Source of the DNA: Bacteroidota bacterium
GTDB lineage: Bacteria > Bacteroidota > Bacteroidia > Bacteroidales > Lentimicrobiaceae
Direction of reading: 5' to 3'
Assembly (NCBI GenBank): GCA_023417935.1
Contig: JAEZDY010000036.1
Coordinates: 62,001 to 126,000, forward strand
Length of the DNA: 64,000 bases
How positions within the stretch are numbered: position 1 is the stretch's first letter; each line of letters opens with the position of its first letter. Of the stretch, positions 38,298-46,237 are shown piece after piece. A program made the position numbers and the translations under genes. The notes beneath the pieces are model-generated. The model did not search any database. It saw only the letters and a program-made list of their open reading frames with translations, and was not told the DNA's origin.

Positions 38298-39209
38298 TTA
38301 TTTACGGGGAGGTCCACCTGGTTTTTTACCAATAGGTTTACGAGCAAGTGGTTTACGGCCTCTGCCTTCACCACCGGCCTCTTCAGCCGGAACTGGTTTA
38401 GCCCTTAGGCGCTCAGTACCTGCTATAGTTTCTTCGTCCTCGTCATCATCAAGATCATAATTACGACCAAGCTTACCACTTGTTGTGTCATCTTTGTCCT
38501 CATCACGCTTGTCACGGTCAATCTTACGCTCCATTAATCCTTCTTCAATTGCCTGTACCATTTTACCAACAATCAGGGAAATTGATTTTGAAGCATCGTC
38601 ATTTGCTGGAATTGGAAAATCAACCTGATTAGGATCAGAGTTTGTATCAACGATAGCAAACGTAGGAATGTTAAGTTTCCGTGCTTCAGCAATTGCAATA
38701 TGCTCCTTTATGATATCAACAACAAACAGTGCAGCTGGTAAGCGGCTAAGATCAGAGATTGAACCTAAGTTTTTCTCGAGTTTAGCACGTTCACGGGCTA
38801 TCTGCAGACGCTCGCGTTTTGAGATGTTATCGTAACTTGGGCTGGTCATAAGACGGTCAATTGACGACATCTTACGAACAGCTTTGCGGATAGTAGCAAA
38901 GTTTGTAAGCATACCACCCGGCCAGCGCTCAGTAACGTATGGCATGCCAACACTTTTAACATGCTCAGCCACTATTTCCTTAGCTTGCTTTTTGGTAGCA
39001 ACAAATAAAACCTTCTTACCTGATTTGGTGATCTGCTTTATTGCTGCGGCAGCCTCATCTATCTTGGCGATAGTTTTGTATAGATCTATAATGTGAATGC
39101 CATTACGCTCCATAAAAATATATGGGCCCATGTTTGGATTCCATTTACGCTTTAAATGCCCGAAATGTGAACCGGCATCCAGTAATTCATCGAAAGTTGT
39201 TCTTGCCAT
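38298..39209 (-). CDS. rpsB: 30S ribosomal protein S2 with charged C-terminal extension
   Basis: A 303-residue S2. The core (about 1-235) starts with FDELLDAGSHFGHLKRKWNPNM and includes RWPGGMLTNF and FAIVDTNSDP. From about residue 236 a tail of nearly 70 residues is first acidic (DLDDDEDEE) and then basic and proline-rich (KPIGKKPGGPPRK). E. coli S2 has 241 residues and ends near the core. The tail is polar and probably disordered. Confidence 0.95.
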   Translation of the reverse strand: MARTTFDELLDAGSHFGHLKRKWNPNMGPYIFMERNGIHIIDLYKTIAKIDEAAAAIKQITKSGKKVLFVATKKQAKEIVAEHVKSVGMPYVTERWPGGMLTNFATIRKAVRKMSSIDRLMTSPSYDNISKRERLQIARERAKLEKNLGSISDLSRLPAALFVVDIIKEHIAIAEARKLNIPTFAIVDTNSDPNQVDFPIPANDDASKSISLIVGKMVQAIEEGLMERKIDRDKRDEDKDDTTSGKLGRNYDLDDDEDEETIAGTERLRAKPVPAEEAGGEGRGRKPLARKPIGKKPGGPPRK

Positions 39210-39324
39210 TTAATTTTTTGTTATTTGTTTACATTCTGTGAAACTCAATCGACTGGTAGCTCATCAGGCAGCATGCGCTGGCCATAGAGGTCCTGACGAT
39301 TTAGATACTAAACACCAATTGTGA
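39210..39324 (-). other. rpsI-rpsB intergenic leader
   Basis: A 115-base gap inside the ribosomal operon, G+C-richer in its middle (about 39250-39300) than the flanks. Short complementary segments such as CAGC-GCAT-GCTG are present. rpsB genes often carry an S2-binding leader, so a structured control element is possible, but no known motif was recognised. Confidence 0.3.
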
Positions 39325-39711
39325 TTAGCGCTTGCTGAACTGGAATTTCTTACGGGCTTTCTTTTGTCCCGGTTTTTTCCTCTCAACCATACGCGGATCT
39401 CTTCTGAGTAATCCCTTAGCTTTGAGCGGGGGACGGAATTCAGCGTTGATCTCGCATAGCGCCTTTGAGATAGCTAAGCGAAGTGCTTCAGCCTGACCTG
39501 TAATACCACCACCATCAAGGTTTACTTTGATATCATATTTACCTTGTGAGTTAGCAACTTCCAGCGACTGTGTTACCACATATTGTAAAGTTCCTGTCGG
39601 AAAGTATTCTTTATAATCTCTGCCGTTAACGGTAATGGTACCGTTGCCATCTTTGAGATATATGCGAGCTACAGCAGTCTTCCTTCTGCCAAGAGCGTTG
39701 ATCACTTCCAT
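39325..39711 (-). CDS. rpsI: 30S ribosomal protein S9
   Basis: A 128-residue S9: N-terminus INALGRRKTAVARIYL, central GGGITGQAEALRLAISKAL, and the basic C-terminal tail KKPGQKKARKKFQFSKR that reaches the P-site tRNA. It lies two bases after the rplM stop, the usual L13-S9 pair. Confidence 0.97.
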   Translation of the reverse strand: MEVINALGRRKTAVARIYLKDGNGTITVNGRDYKEYFPTGTLQYVVTQSLEVANSQGKYDIKVNLDGGGITGQAEALRLAISKALCEINAEFRPPLKAKGLLRRDPRMVERKKPGQKKARKKFQFSKR

Positions 39712-39713
39712 AA

Positions 39714-40169
39714 CTATTTGATTGAATTTAAATTAACCAATTGTGGTTGCTGAGCCTGATGAGGATGCTCAGTACCTGCATAAACTTTAAGATTACGGTA
39801 AATAGCATCACCCAACTTATTTGATGGGAGCATACCACGTACTGCATGTTCTATAATCCGCTCAGGAAACTTTTGCATGAGTTCCCATGGAGTAGCGAAA
39901 CGCTGACCTCCGGGATAACCGGTATGCCTAACGTATACTTTATCATTCATCTTCTTGCCCGTAAGTTTTATCTTTTCGGCATTGATTACAATTACGTAGT
40001 CGCCACAATCGAGGTTAGGTGTAAAGTTAGTTTTATACTTACCTCTAAGTAAATTGGCAACCTTACTCGAGAAACGTCCGAGTGTCTGTCCGTCTGCATC
40101 CACCAAAACCCAGTTCTTCTGGATGTTGTCAGGAGTCGCTGACAAGGTTTTATAACTTAATGTATCCAT
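39714..40169 (-). CDS. rplM: 50S ribosomal protein L13
   Basis: A 151-residue L13, with the signature WVLVDADGQTLGRFSSKVANLLRGK and the later RGMLPSNKLG. It is the first gene of the operon, behind a 160-base leader and a canonical promoter. L13 acts early in large-subunit assembly and regulates its own operon in several bacteria. Confidence 0.97.
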   Translation of the reverse strand: MDTLSYKTLSATPDNIQKNWVLVDADGQTLGRFSSKVANLLRGKYKTNFTPNLDCGDYVIVINAEKIKLTGKKMNDKVYVRHTGYPGGQRFATPWELMQKFPERIIEHAVRGMLPSNKLGDAIYRNLKVYAGTEHPHQAQQPQLVNLNSIK

Positions 40170-40332
40170 TTTGTTTATTTTAACACTTTAAAAAACAATA
40201 ATAAACCGGGCGTATTATCCTATTCACGGGCATGAGAATAAAATAACATTCGGTTAGCCCCTCATTCGAAGCCTTTCCTCAATTTGTCGGGTTACGGCCT
40301 TCCAAATCAATTCTTTCCTTCTAAAAGGGGTG
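40170..40332 (-). promoter_or_regulatory. Long 5' leader of the rplM operon
   Basis: About 160 transcribed but untranslated bases between the promoter and rplM. The segment around 40255-40305 is rich in G and C and holds GGAAGGCC, GAGGAAAGGC and GAGGGGCTAACC, which could form alternative helices. A role in L13 autoregulation is suggested by the length and by analogy with other rplM leaders; no known family was matched. Confidence 0.4.
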
Positions 40333-40364
40333 CAAAGGTAGGAGTAAAATTTTGATTTAACAAA
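40333..40364 (-). promoter_or_regulatory. Canonical promoter of rplM-rpsI-rpsB-tsf
   Basis: On the minus strand, TTTG (40364-40361), a 20-base spacer, then TACCTTTG (40340-40333). Both boxes and spacing agree with the Bacteroidota housekeeping consensus, the clearest promoter in the window. Confidence 0.8.
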
Positions 40365-40443
40365 TTTACTGACAATTATTTATTGAAATCGGCTGGAAGC
40401 CTTTTGGCAGGCAAATTTATGAATTTCTTTCGTCCAATTTGAC

Positions 40444-40451
40444 TATTTTTG
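40444..40451 (+). promoter_or_regulatory. Possible -7 box for gldA
   Basis: TATTTTTG fits TAnnTTTG, 16 bases before the gldA ATG, giving a very short leader. The -33 position has no good TTTG. Confidence 0.45.
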
Positions 40452-40467
40452 CCCATATTTTTATGAT

Positions 40468-41382
40468 ATGTCAATTGTTGTTACCAATATAACCAAACGC
40501 TACGGCACACAGCTTGCTCTAAATAATGTATCGTTCAGCATAAAACCAGGCGAAATAGTTGGTTTGCTGGGTCCTAATGGTGCCGGTAAATCAACCCTCA
40601 TGAAAATCATTACCTGTTTTATCCCTCCTACTTCAGGCGATGTTACAGTTTATGGACATGATATCAGGGAAGAATCTCTTGAAATAAGAAGGAAGGTTGG
40701 CTACCTCCCCGAAAATAACCCTCTATATACTGATATGTACATAAGAGAGTGCCTCGAATTTATTGCCGGACTCCATAATCTGGGCTCTAACCGTAACAGT
40801 CGAATCACTGAGATCATGGACCTTACTGGCCTTAATGCCGAACGCAAAAAGAAGATCGGGGCACTATCAAAAGGTTACAAGCAACGGGTTGGATTAGCAA
40901 TGGCACTCGTGCATGACCCCGAAGTGCTTATTCTCGATGAACCAACCTCAGGTCTTGACCCTAATCAACTGGTTGAAATCAGGAATCTTATACTAGAAAT
41001 TGGTAAACAAAAAACAGTTGTTTTGTCCACTCATATAATGCAGGAAGTGGAAGCAATGTGCAACCGCGCCATTATCATTAATAAAGGTGAAATAGTCGCT
41101 GATGATTCCCCCGGAAACCTGCTTCATAACATGGGTGCCACTGACCGTGTGTACGCAGGTTTTGATAAAGTTGTTGACATTAAACTCCTCCGCCAGATAC
41201 CCGGTGTAAAACAAGTTACAGCAGTTGATCAGGATACCTGGCTCCTTGAAGCTGAAAAGAACAGGGATATACGCCAGGAGATATTCAAGTTTGCCGTAGA
41301 GAAAAATCTTACTGTTCTCTCAATGCGTAAGGAAGAAAATACTCTTGAGAATGTGTTTAGAAAGCTGACTAAACTAAAATAG
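40468..41382 (+). CDS. gldA: ABC transporter ATPase GldA (gliding-motility type)
   Basis: A 304-residue ABC ATPase: Walker A GPNGAGKS at 35-42, Q-loop region around GYLPENNPLY, signature LSKGYKQR and Walker B VLILDEP, followed by a C-terminal extension of about 80 residues. Length and sequence fit GldA, which with the permeases GldF and GldG supports gliding and envelope functions in Flavobacterium. The permease genes are not in this window, and gldA homologues occur in non-gliding Bacteroidota, so motility cannot be inferred. Confidence 0.85.
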   Translation: MSIVVTNITKRYGTQLALNNVSFSIKPGEIVGLLGPNGAGKSTLMKIITCFIPPTSGDVTVYGHDIREESLEIRRKVGYLPENNPLYTDMYIRECLEFIAGLHNLGSNRNSRITEIMDLTGLNAERKKKIGALSKGYKQRVGLAMALVHDPEVLILDEPTSGLDPNQLVEIRNLILEIGKQKTVVLSTHIMQEVEAMCNRAIIINKGEIVADDSPGNLLHNMGATDRVYAGFDKVVDIKLLRQIPGVKQVTAVDQDTWLLEAEKNRDIRQEIFKFAVEKNLTVLSMRKEENTLENVFRKLTKLK

Positions 41383-41431
41383 TTCAAAACTTTCTGCTCG
41401 AACTCCTCTTTTAATAGAATTCATCAGTGAT

Positions 41432-41515
41432 GGACAAGTCACGACCTGTCCCTACAAATTAATACATACTGTTCAATACTACCAACATTGATGATGGACA
41501 GGTCACCACCTGTCC
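41432..41515. repeat. Two related palindromic elements
   Basis: 41432-41451 (GGACAAGT-CACG-ACCTGTCC, one mismatch) and 41496-41515 (GGACAGGT-CACC-ACCTGTCC, perfect) are near-identical hairpins, each preceded by TGAT and followed by CCTACAA or CTTACAA. They look like small dispersed palindromic repeats rather than regulatory sites. Confidence 0.7.
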
Positions 41516-41519
41516 TTAC

Positions 41520-41572
41520 AATCATTACACTACTTTTTTCAAACCAATCATTACACTACTTTTTTTCAAACC
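41520..41572. repeat. Tandem duplication, 26 and 27 bp
   Basis: Two head-to-tail copies starting AATCATTACAC and ending TTCAAACC, at 41520-41545 and 41546-41572. They differ only by six versus seven T residues. They lie just upstream of the metK promoter box. Confidence 0.85.
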
Positions 41573-41596
41573 AATCCCTGTTTAAATAATTATTCT

Positions 41597-41604
41597 TATT
41601 TTTG
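41597..41604 (+). promoter_or_regulatory. Likely -7 box of metK
   Basis: TATTTTTG matches the -7 consensus and would start the transcript near 41610, just ahead of the riboswitch-like structure. No TTTG is found at -33. Confidence 0.5.
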
Positions 41605-41607
41605 CAG

Positions 41608-41694
41608 CACGGTATAATACCGTGATGGAGAGATTTGATTGATTGCAACCATTTAAAAAAATGCTAAAGCAAATCCTGTCTTTGATCAAATCTC
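41608..41694 (+). promoter_or_regulatory. SAM-II-like riboswitch in the metK leader
   Basis: After a small hairpin (41608-41624) the leader contains the ordered SAM-II elements GATTTGATTGATTGCAACC (from 41632) and TGCTAAAGC (to 41670). ATGG (41625-41628) can pair with CCAT (41649-41652) as P1. GATTTG (41632-41637) can pair with CAAATC (41670-41675) as the pseudoknot helix. The same GATTTG strand can instead join a 10-bp stem, GAGATTTGAT (41630-41639) with ATCAAATCTC (41685-41694), so two exclusive states are visible. SAM-II and its long-loop variant are known in Bacteroidota. The gene downstream makes SAM, so product feedback is the expected logic. Confidence 0.72.
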
Positions 41695-41732
41695 CCGTTT
41701 ACATAGTACTTACTTATTAAACTAATACTATA

Positions 41733-43082
41733 ATGGGTTATTTATTTACATCAGAATCGGTATCTGAAGGGCATCCTGATAAAGTAGCCGATCAGATATC
41801 TGACGCATTGCTTGATGAATTCCTTAGGTTTGATCCCAATTCAAAAGTAGCATGCGAAACACTTGTTACTACCGGATTAACTATATGCAGCGGCGAAGTA
41901 CGCACTGAAGGATATGTTGACATCCAGAAAGTGGTACGCAACACTATTAAGGAAATCGGGTATACTAAAAATGAATATCGCTTTGAAGCTGAATCCTGTG
42001 GCATTATTTCAACTATTCATGAGCAGTCGCAGGATATTAACCGTGGTGTTGAACGAAAAAATCCTGAAGACCAGGGCGCGGGCGACCAGGGAATGATGTT
42101 TGGTTATGCCAACAACGATATGGAAAACCATATGCCAATGCCTATCGAACTGGCGCATATACTACTACAAAAACTGGCTGAAATCCGCAAGGAAGGTAAG
42201 ATCATGACTTACCTGCGCCCCGACTCAAAGTCGCAGGTAACCGTTGAGTATGACGACAATAACAAGCCTGTCAGGATTGATACTATCGTAATCTCAACCC
42301 AGCATGATGACTTTGCCGACACTTCACTCCCTGAGGAAGAGCGCGACCTGATCATGCAGAATACTATATCAAAAGATATCAGAGAAATTCTCATACCTTC
42401 CGTTATAGCTGATCTGCCAATTTCTGTTAGCCACCTGTTTAAGGATGATTACAAGTTATATGTTAACCCAACAGGCAAGTTTGTAATAGGTGGTCCGCAT
42501 GGTGATACCGGTTTAACCGGACGTAAGATCATTGTTGATACCTACGGCGGTAAAGGCGCACATGGTGGTGGAGCTTTCTCAGGAAAAGATCCTTCAAAAG
42601 TTGACCGTTCTGCTGCCTATGCTGCCCGTCATATTGCAAAGAACCTTGTTGCCGCAGGTGTAGCCGACGAAGTACTTGTTCAGATCGCATACGCTATTGG
42701 AGTTGCGAAACCTGTAGGACTTTACCTTAATACATTTAACACTGCTAAAGTTACCGATGTTAACGGCAATATTCTGTCAGATCAGCAAATTTCACGTATA
42801 GTTGACAGCATTTTTGACCTACGGCCTTTTGCTATAATAAACCGCTTCGGACTACGTAATCCAATTTACCTCCCAACAGCTAAATACGGGCATTTTGGAA
42901 GGGATTATAATCCTGACTATGAAGTTGAAGTTTACTTTAACAACTCCGATTCCTATAAAAGAGAAGTTAATGGTGAAATGAAGAGCTTTAAGAAAGTGAA
43001 ATTATTTGCCTGGGAAAACCTTGACTATGTTGATACCATCAAAGAAGCTTTTTCGATGAAAACTGCTGAAAAGGTATATTAA
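41733..43082 (+). CDS. metK: S-adenosylmethionine synthetase
   Basis: A 449-residue enzyme converting methionine and ATP to SAM, phosphate and pyrophosphate. Hallmarks are SESVSEGHPDKVADQ, GAGDQGMMFGYA, GGPHGDTGLTGRKI and GGGAFSGKDPSKVDRSAAY. It is longer than E. coli MetK (384) through insertions (for example TEGYVDIQKVVRNTIKEIGY region and the C-terminal FNNSDSYKREVNGEM) usual for this phylum. It is a single gene behind a SAM-II-like leader, ending at the terminator at 43189-43214. Confidence 0.96.
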   Translation: MGYLFTSESVSEGHPDKVADQISDALLDEFLRFDPNSKVACETLVTTGLTICSGEVRTEGYVDIQKVVRNTIKEIGYTKNEYRFEAESCGIISTIHEQSQDINRGVERKNPEDQGAGDQGMMFGYANNDMENHMPMPIELAHILLQKLAEIRKEGKIMTYLRPDSKSQVTVEYDDNNKPVRIDTIVISTQHDDFADTSLPEEERDLIMQNTISKDIREILIPSVIADLPISVSHLFKDDYKLYVNPTGKFVIGGPHGDTGLTGRKIIVDTYGGKGAHGGGAFSGKDPSKVDRSAAYAARHIAKNLVAAGVADEVLVQIAYAIGVAKPVGLYLNTFNTAKVTDVNGNILSDQQISRIVDSIFDLRPFAIINRFGLRNPIYLPTAKYGHFGRDYNPDYEVEVYFNNSDSYKREVNGEMKSFKKVKLFAWENLDYVDTIKEAFSMKTAEKVY

Positions 43083-43112
43083 TCGCATCAAATTCTGATT
43101 GGATAATTCTAC

Positions 43113-43142
43113 TATAGAGACGCGATTAATCGCGTCTCTATA
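43113..43142. repeat. 30-bp perfect palindrome (dispersed-repeat type)
   Basis: Perfect inverted repeat centred on ATTAAT, with outer arm TATAGAGACGCG and GCGTCTCTATA as mirror. The GACGC...GCGTCTCTA pattern recurs in modified form at 61662-61680. A true terminator follows separately, so this is more likely a REP-like palindrome, though it could aid termination. Confidence 0.7.
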
Positions 43143-43188
43143 TTTTTATCAAATGACATAAAAATTCTTTGCATCAAGCATATAAAGT

Positions 43189-43214
43189 AAAAACCCCGGC
43201 AAGCCGGGGTTTTT
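43189..43214. terminator. Bidirectional terminator after metK
   Basis: AAAAACCCCGGC (43189-43200) pairs with GCCGGGGTTTTT (43203-43214) around two A residues. It lies between convergent metK and the T9SS protein gene. Confidence 0.9.
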
Positions 43215-43258
43215 GCACATTAAGCTAAACAAGTAATCCAAGTTAAACAAGTATCTTA

Positions 43259-43993
43259 CTAACGCTTTACTACGAATTTTCGTGTAACAGTCGCTGAATT
43301 ATTTATCATTATTGAGTAAAAATATACACCATTCTTAAGGTCATTCACATTTACCGCTGCTTTTCCTTCATTTTTTGTCAGATCAACAGTACTTACAGTT
43401 GTTCCCAAAAGATTGCTGATCTTAAGTTTGGCATTGGTTGTATTGGCAGGCAGCTTATAATCAACATACACCATTGATGATGCGGGGTTAGGATAAGCAT
43501 TTGACACCTTTGCAGTCTTAGCTAAAATATCATTTCTTCCAACAAATCCTATGTTGTAATTCACGATTACAAAACTTGAATCATTTGGGTTATCCACATC
43601 AAAGAACACAAACTTAGCTGTTGAAGTGCCCAATGAATTTGGTATATAAGCTAAATCTCCTTCAAAATTAGGGCAGATCATGTTAGGCTCAATCTCGATC
43701 GCATCGGGCGATTCAAATACAAATGGCGGGTAACATGATAGCCAGCAAATTGTAAGTCCTTCTACTGCCGGTAGCATATTGAGCTCTATCTTTTTCACTT
43801 TGACGTTTTTGGCTGTAGCCGCTACATTGAGCACATCAAGTTTAAATGATGCATAACCATCAGCGGGAGCACATAACAGATCAATAGTGGTTCCGGTTAT
43901 ATCGTTTCCTTCCTTGTCCTTCAGGCTGAGCGACTGAGCCGATACAGCAGTGAGGATTAATATGGATGCAAATAAGAGTAAGGTTCTTTTCAT
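43259..43993 (-). CDS. Small T9SS type A sorted protein
   Basis: A 244-residue secreted protein with signal peptide (1-19), a beta-rich domain of unknown family (about 20-165) containing several cysteines (CAPADG, CWLSCYPP, CPNFEG), and a C-terminal T9SS type A sorting domain with NAYPNPASS and GVYFYSI, ending KFVVKR. It should be exported across the outer membrane and anchored to the surface. The function of the N-terminal domain is not recognised. Confidence 0.82.
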   Translation of the reverse strand: MKRTLLLFASILILTAVSAQSLSLKDKEGNDITGTTIDLLCAPADGYASFKLDVLNVAATAKNVKVKKIELNMLPAVEGLTICWLSCYPPFVFESPDAIEIEPNMICPNFEGDLAYIPNSLGTSTAKFVFFDVDNPNDSSFVIVNYNIGFVGRNDILAKTAKVSNAYPNPASSMVYVDYKLPANTTNAKLKISNLLGTTVSTVDLTKNEGKAAVNVNDLKNGVYFYSIMINNSATVTRKFVVKR

Positions 43994-44013
43994 AAGCCGC
44001 TTAATTTCTTTGC

Positions 44014-44021
44014 AAATATAC
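44014..44021 (-). promoter_or_regulatory. Possible -7 box for the small T9SS protein gene
   Basis: The minus strand reads TATATTTG, matching TAnnTTTG, 20 bases before the start at 43993. Confidence 0.45.
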
Positions 44022-44231
44022 TACAAAAAACGTGCTAGAGTTATTAAAATCTGTTAATAAGCAAAAATTTACCAGCCTTCCATACCCCGTATTTACTTTC
44101 CCGAGGCGCAAATATATTATCTTCTCTTCAATCCGGTATAAAAAATAATGAGAAAACTTATCAACATCAATGCATACAACATATTTTATTGCGTACTTTG
44201 CAATAAGCAAAAGTAATTTAACTGCCACATT

Positions 44232-45905
44232 ATGAAAAATTTAGCTTTACTTTCATTGTTGATAACTATGAGTATTACAGGTTTTAGTCAGTCTCAAAGG
44301 CTTGTAATGCTTGAGCATTTTACACAGGCTTCCTGTGGACCATGTGCAAACGTTAATCCAACTATTCACAACCTGATGCTGAATAACGCGGATAAAATGA
44401 CCACTATCAACTACCATACAAGTTGGCCGGGATATGATCCAATGTACCTTCATAATACAGCTGACCCCAGTGCTAAGGTTTCGTATTATGGTCTCAACAG
44501 TGTTCCACATTCTGTGATAGACGGTAATGTTTACAATGGTCATCCTGATGGCTGGACCACAAACATGTCAATCATCAATAATCGCTACGCGGTGCCTTCA
44601 CCATTTACACTCAGTGTTAACCAACACCTTTCACCGTCAAATGACACCCTCTTTGTTACTATGCTTGTTGAAGCTACTGCGCTTGTTACAGGCCCCATAA
44701 GTGCATATATGGCTGTTATTGAGAAATATATACATTTTAATACAGCTCCCGGCTCTAACGGTGAAAAAGATTTTTATAATGTACTCAAGAAGTTATTACC
44801 TACCAAAACAGGTGTAGCGCTGCCAACTCCTATGCAACCCGGGGAATATGTAATACTTGAATATTATTGGGTGCTGGCAAATGTATATAACCTCGACCAA
44901 TTGAGTGTTGTAAGTTTTATCCAGAATCCTACTACCAAGGAAATCCATCAGGCTGCAAACCTTATGATCAATCCAATGCAGGCAGTGTATAATAACGATG
45001 TTGAAGCAATGATTATAACCAATGCTTTGCCCCGTTACTGCCAGGAAAATTTAATTCCTAAGATCAAAATAAGAAACAATGGAAATAACGATCTTACAAA
45101 CCTTACGATAAAATATCAGGTAAATAATGAAGATGTTCATACTTATCAATGGACCGGTAACATGGACTTTCTTGATAAAGATATTTTGGAATTACCCGAA
45201 ATTACTTACAGTATTCAGGATAGTAATATATTGAAAGTGTATATTGACCAGGTGAATCAAACCAACGATGAATATACTAAAAATGATACACTGGTACAAC
45301 ATTTTGAAAGTGCATTAGTAGTGGAGGGTAACCAGTTGCAGCTTAAGATTCGTACGGATAATGCGCCTGAAGAAGTGACCTGGGAAATATTTAATGAGCA
45401 GGGTGAAGTTGTAGCAAGCGGTGGACCCTATACCGAAGCTAATACAATGCACACAGAGAACATTACGATCCCGGCCGGCGATTATGCTGAGTGTTTTGAA
45501 TTTTTCATTTATGATTCAGGAAACAATGGACTATGTTGTGGAAACGGCACAGGTCTTTTCCGTCTTGCACCTGCATCAGGCAATCCGGTTATTGCTCAGG
45601 GTACAATATTTGAATCACAAGTCGGAGCACAGTTCCTGGCATTTACTGTAGGTATAAATGATCTGGAAACTTCATCTGAACCTAAAGTTTATCCAAACCC
45701 TGCGGGGAATTCACTCTGGATTGAAGTACCCGCTAATAAAGCAACCATTAGTATTACCAATCAACTAGGTCAAATAGTGTTTGAAAAGGCTAATGCATCA
45801 GGGAAAATAGAGATTAACTCAACACAATGGCTCAATGGATTATACATAGTGACCTTCAGGTCAGAACACGGTATTTCCATTAAGAAGATCAATGTGATAA
45901 AATAA
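44232..45905 (+). CDS. Omp28-like thioredoxin-fold protein with T9SS tail
   Basis: A 557-residue secreted protein. Signal peptide (1-19), then a thioredoxin-like domain with the redox motif CGPC (Cys35-Cys38, context EHFTQASCGPCANVNP) as in the Omp28/Omp28-related family, middle beta-domains (about 250-470), and a C-terminal T9SS type A sorting domain (VYPNPAGNS to INVIK). The CxxC suggests thiol-disulfide activity outside the cell, but Omp28 proteins are best known as surface antigens/adhesins. It is transcribed alone, divergently from the preceding T9SS gene. Confidence 0.85.
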   Translation: MKNLALLSLLITMSITGFSQSQRLVMLEHFTQASCGPCANVNPTIHNLMLNNADKMTTINYHTSWPGYDPMYLHNTADPSAKVSYYGLNSVPHSVIDGNVYNGHPDGWTTNMSIINNRYAVPSPFTLSVNQHLSPSNDTLFVTMLVEATALVTGPISAYMAVIEKYIHFNTAPGSNGEKDFYNVLKKLLPTKTGVALPTPMQPGEYVILEYYWVLANVYNLDQLSVVSFIQNPTTKEIHQAANLMINPMQAVYNNDVEAMIITNALPRYCQENLIPKIKIRNNGNNDLTNLTIKYQVNNEDVHTYQWTGNMDFLDKDILELPEITYSIQDSNILKVYIDQVNQTNDEYTKNDTLVQHFESALVVEGNQLQLKIRTDNAPEEVTWEIFNEQGEVVASGGPYTEANTMHTENITIPAGDYAECFEFFIYDSGNNGLCCGNGTGLFRLAPASGNPVIAQGTIFESQVGAQFLAFTVGINDLETSSEPKVYPNPAGNSLWIEVPANKATISITNQLGQIVFEKANASGKIEINSTQWLNGLYIVTFRSEHGISIKKINVIK

Positions 45906-45975
45906 GATATCAAGCGGAGAAAACTAAATGAACCTACCAAGGCAACCTGGTAACCTTAAATTTTAAAACATTATC

Positions 45976-46188
45976 ATGATATTCACTCTCGACACAGGAC
46001 ATGAATATATACAGCTGAACCAGCTTCTTAAGCTACTCAATCTGGTAGAAAGCGGTGGTGAAGCCAACCAGGTTATCACTGCCGGAGAGGTAATTGTAAA
46101 CAACCAAACTGAAACGCAAAAGAGAAAGAAATTAAAGCCGGGTGATGTGGTATTGTACAATGGACAAATGGTTGAGATCAAAGAATGA
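45976..46188 (+). CDS. Small S4-domain RNA-binding protein
   Basis: A 70-residue protein made almost only of an S4 RNA-binding fold: IQLNQLLKLLNLVESGGEANQVITAGEVIVNNQ followed by KLKPGDVVLYNG, like YbcJ/YaaA proteins. Such proteins bind structured RNA, in some cases at the ribosome; the target is unknown. The gene has a 70-base gap from the preceding gene. Confidence 0.85.
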   Translation: MIFTLDTGHEYIQLNQLLKLLNLVESGGEANQVITAGEVIVNNQTETQKRKKLKPGDVVLYNGQMVEIKE

Positions 46189-46237
46189 TGGATTAAGCCA
46201 TGGGTTCTCGACTTGAACCTGGGCAAAAGCTTGTTTC

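Noticed and set aside
41520..41572. Possible CRISPR-like repeat
   Set aside because: There are only two units joined without a spacer, so it is a simple tandem duplication; the same reasoning applies to the coding repeats at 59481-59570.
43113..43142. Main metK terminator
   Set aside because: The palindrome is followed by only a short T-run, and a stronger hairpin with a proper U-tract lies at 43189-43214; the sequence pattern recurs as an intergenic repeat.
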